This document shows, piece by piece, positions 62,620 to 64,000 of a stretch of DNA of 64,000 nt. The stretch spans positions 7,459,843 through 7,523,842 of the forward strand of contig JAEMBT020000003.1 of the NCBI GenBank assembly GCA_018873245.2. The letters are read 5' to 3'. Source of the stretch: Archegozetes longisetosus. Its lineage: Eukaryota; Arthropoda; Arachnida; Sarcoptiformes; Trhypochthoniidae. Within the stretch, counting starts at the first letter, position 1. Each line of letters starts with the position of its first letter. The position numbers were made by a program, and so were the translations under genes. The notes beneath the pieces were generated by a model. It was not told where the DNA came from. It did no database searches and worked only from the letters and a program-made list of their open reading frames with translations.

Positions 62620-64000
62620 TTTAGATGCAGTACATTCACTATCATTGTTATGATTAATGCAAATATTCAGTCAATAGATTGTTTGAGAGATGCGAGTGTT
62701 GATCACTTAATTAATAGTAATATTAGTTTTGGGCAATTAGTTGTGTTTGACTCTCCCCTCACAGTGATATCTAATCAGAAAAGAGACTAAATCATAATTA
62801 TTATTATTATTATTAAACGGGTAGAAGTGTGGAAAGTGGTCACATCTGATACTAGATCCACGACTTGGTTTAGGGGAGGTCTCCATCTTGGATAACATTA
62901 TTTCACTTAAGGCACAACCAAACGAAATGATCAGCTGTGAGCCTGACTGAGACTGTCTTTCGTTGTTCTCCCTCTCTCTAACACTCTGTTTCATAACATG
63001 TAGACGTATAGCTGGAGCACTACCTATACGTAACTCATTTACATTTTTAAAATTATATGATTCATAAATTTCATTACTTCTAAAGTGATCCACATAATTG
63101 CTTTGTCTTGAGCTCTGCCAACTAAATATGAGCTTAAAGTTTAAGTATAGATTAAGAAAATTGAATTTAAATAAAATATTTATTGATAAGAGATACTATT
63201 TCTATAGCAATGGCTGAGAATCAGGAAATGAAAATTTTAGACTGCATTTCGTCATGAAATTAACGTAAAATATGTTGAAATAGAGCAAATTTAGAACTTT
63301 AATCCAAAGCACTGACAACACCCGGATTAGACTCATATCAGCATTATCTCACTCAATCGCAAATCATAAGTAATATAAGCCTGAAAAGACTTAGTTTAAG
63401 GCTCGAACTTTTGTGCTCAAATGTTTCTCAAGCTCTAGTGTTCGACTTAAGCCTTTGTGTTAACATTATTTCATTGTTGAAACTCAGCCAATTTATTAGT
63501 GAACTTATTATTCATTTATTTGATTCAACTCATACCTATATTTCGAGCTAAATTAAACTGTGTTTTTGCGTTGGAAACCTCATTAATTAGACAGAAAAAC
63601 AAAAATAATTAAAGAGTAGATGAAAACGAAGTTTAGAAGTATAAAAAGTTTGATTTACTGAGACTCGAACTTGAAGTTGAATAAATAGAAAAGAATATTA
63701 GCTGGAGATTAAGTTGTGTTGTTTTATGATTAGTGGAGTACACCTAACTGTTTAATAGCAAAATGTTGAACCTTTTTGTAGAGGAAGCTTTAAGAATAGC
63801 AAATAGATAGACATTTAACAAGACATTATGTCGACCACAATTAAAAGCTAACAATTGGATTAAATACAAATATGTAATACTATATTTGAAGGACTCCCAT
63901 ATCTTGTTTTTGTGTTTTACATACTGATTATGTAGTCATAGAAGTAGTATTTTCTATTGAAATACACACTAAGTTTGATACGAAACTTTATAATGGCTAT
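62620..64000. other. Upstream region of the RFX7-like gene
   Basis: An ATT trinucleotide run lies at about 62797-62815. The minus-strand frame at 62737-63093 is open for 118 codons but starts at GTG and lacks motifs; it may be 5' UTR. No other gene is seen to the window end. Confidence 0.5.

Noticed and set aside
62737..63093. 118-codon minus-strand ORF upstream of RFX7
   Set aside because: Starts at GTG, has no motif, and lies where the 5' UTR or promoter of RFX7 is expected.
1..64000. CRISPR array, operon or phage/bacterial defence system
   Set aside because: The genes are spliced animal genes; no regularly spaced repeats or prokaryotic gene clusters are present.

Overview
The window is AT-rich nuclear DNA from an animal. 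It has spliced genes with GT-AG introns (most 50-250 nt, a few of several kb) and an all-metazoan gene set. Short TTAGG arrays, the telomere unit of arthropods, point to an arthropod. Gene content and compactness would fit a mite or another chelicerate, but the sequence alone does not settle this.

Layout, 5' to 3' on the + strand. 1-1105 (+): 3' end of a netrin receptor gene (DCC/neogenin/frazzled). 2948-4995 (+): RPL4. 5389-6398 (-): LysM protein (LYSMD type). 6757-7253 (+): TFIIA gamma. 8082-13123 (+): SAFB-like SAP/RRM protein. 14145-17193 (-): predicted N-myristoylated coiled-coil protein of unknown function. 21545-22489 (+): WDR82. 22957-23915 (-): tubulin cofactor C. 23985-24396 (-): CEBPZOS-like micro-protein assembled from three tiny exons. 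24680-25725 (+): NIFK. 25921-38538 (-): a 16-exon M1 membrane aminopeptidase. 43111-44000 (+): SEC11. 44923-45585 (+): MLX. 46872-47159 (+): doubtful small secreted ORF. 48319-49880 (+): NAPE-PLD. 50252-51833 (-): R3HDM4-like. 52222-54559 (+): selenoprotein O homologue with Cys in place of Sec. 57193-62619 (-): RFX7-like factor.

The genes do not form one pathway. Most are housekeeping: translation and ribosome biogenesis (RPL4, NIFK), transcription and chromatin (TFIIA gamma, SAFB, WDR82, MLX, RFX7), secretion (SEC11) and tubulin folding (TBCC). Several pairs are head-to-head with 280-390 bp between starts (LYSMD/TFIIA, CEBPZOS/NIFK, R3HDM4/SELENOO), consistent with shared bidirectional promoters. 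Others converge closely.

Two things stand out. First, at least nine places in otherwise intact, conserved genes need one base added or removed to keep the frame, often in short A or G runs. The summed exon lengths become multiples of three exactly when these are allowed for, which looks like uncorrected sequencing or assembly indels rather than gene decay. Second, the non-coding parts hold several undescribed-looking inverted-repeat elements: a 654 bp element with 66 bp arms, a roughly 530 bp element in a SAFB intron, a hairpin around TTAGG arrays, and a short palindromic family with two copies. I found no convincing novel multi-gene system.
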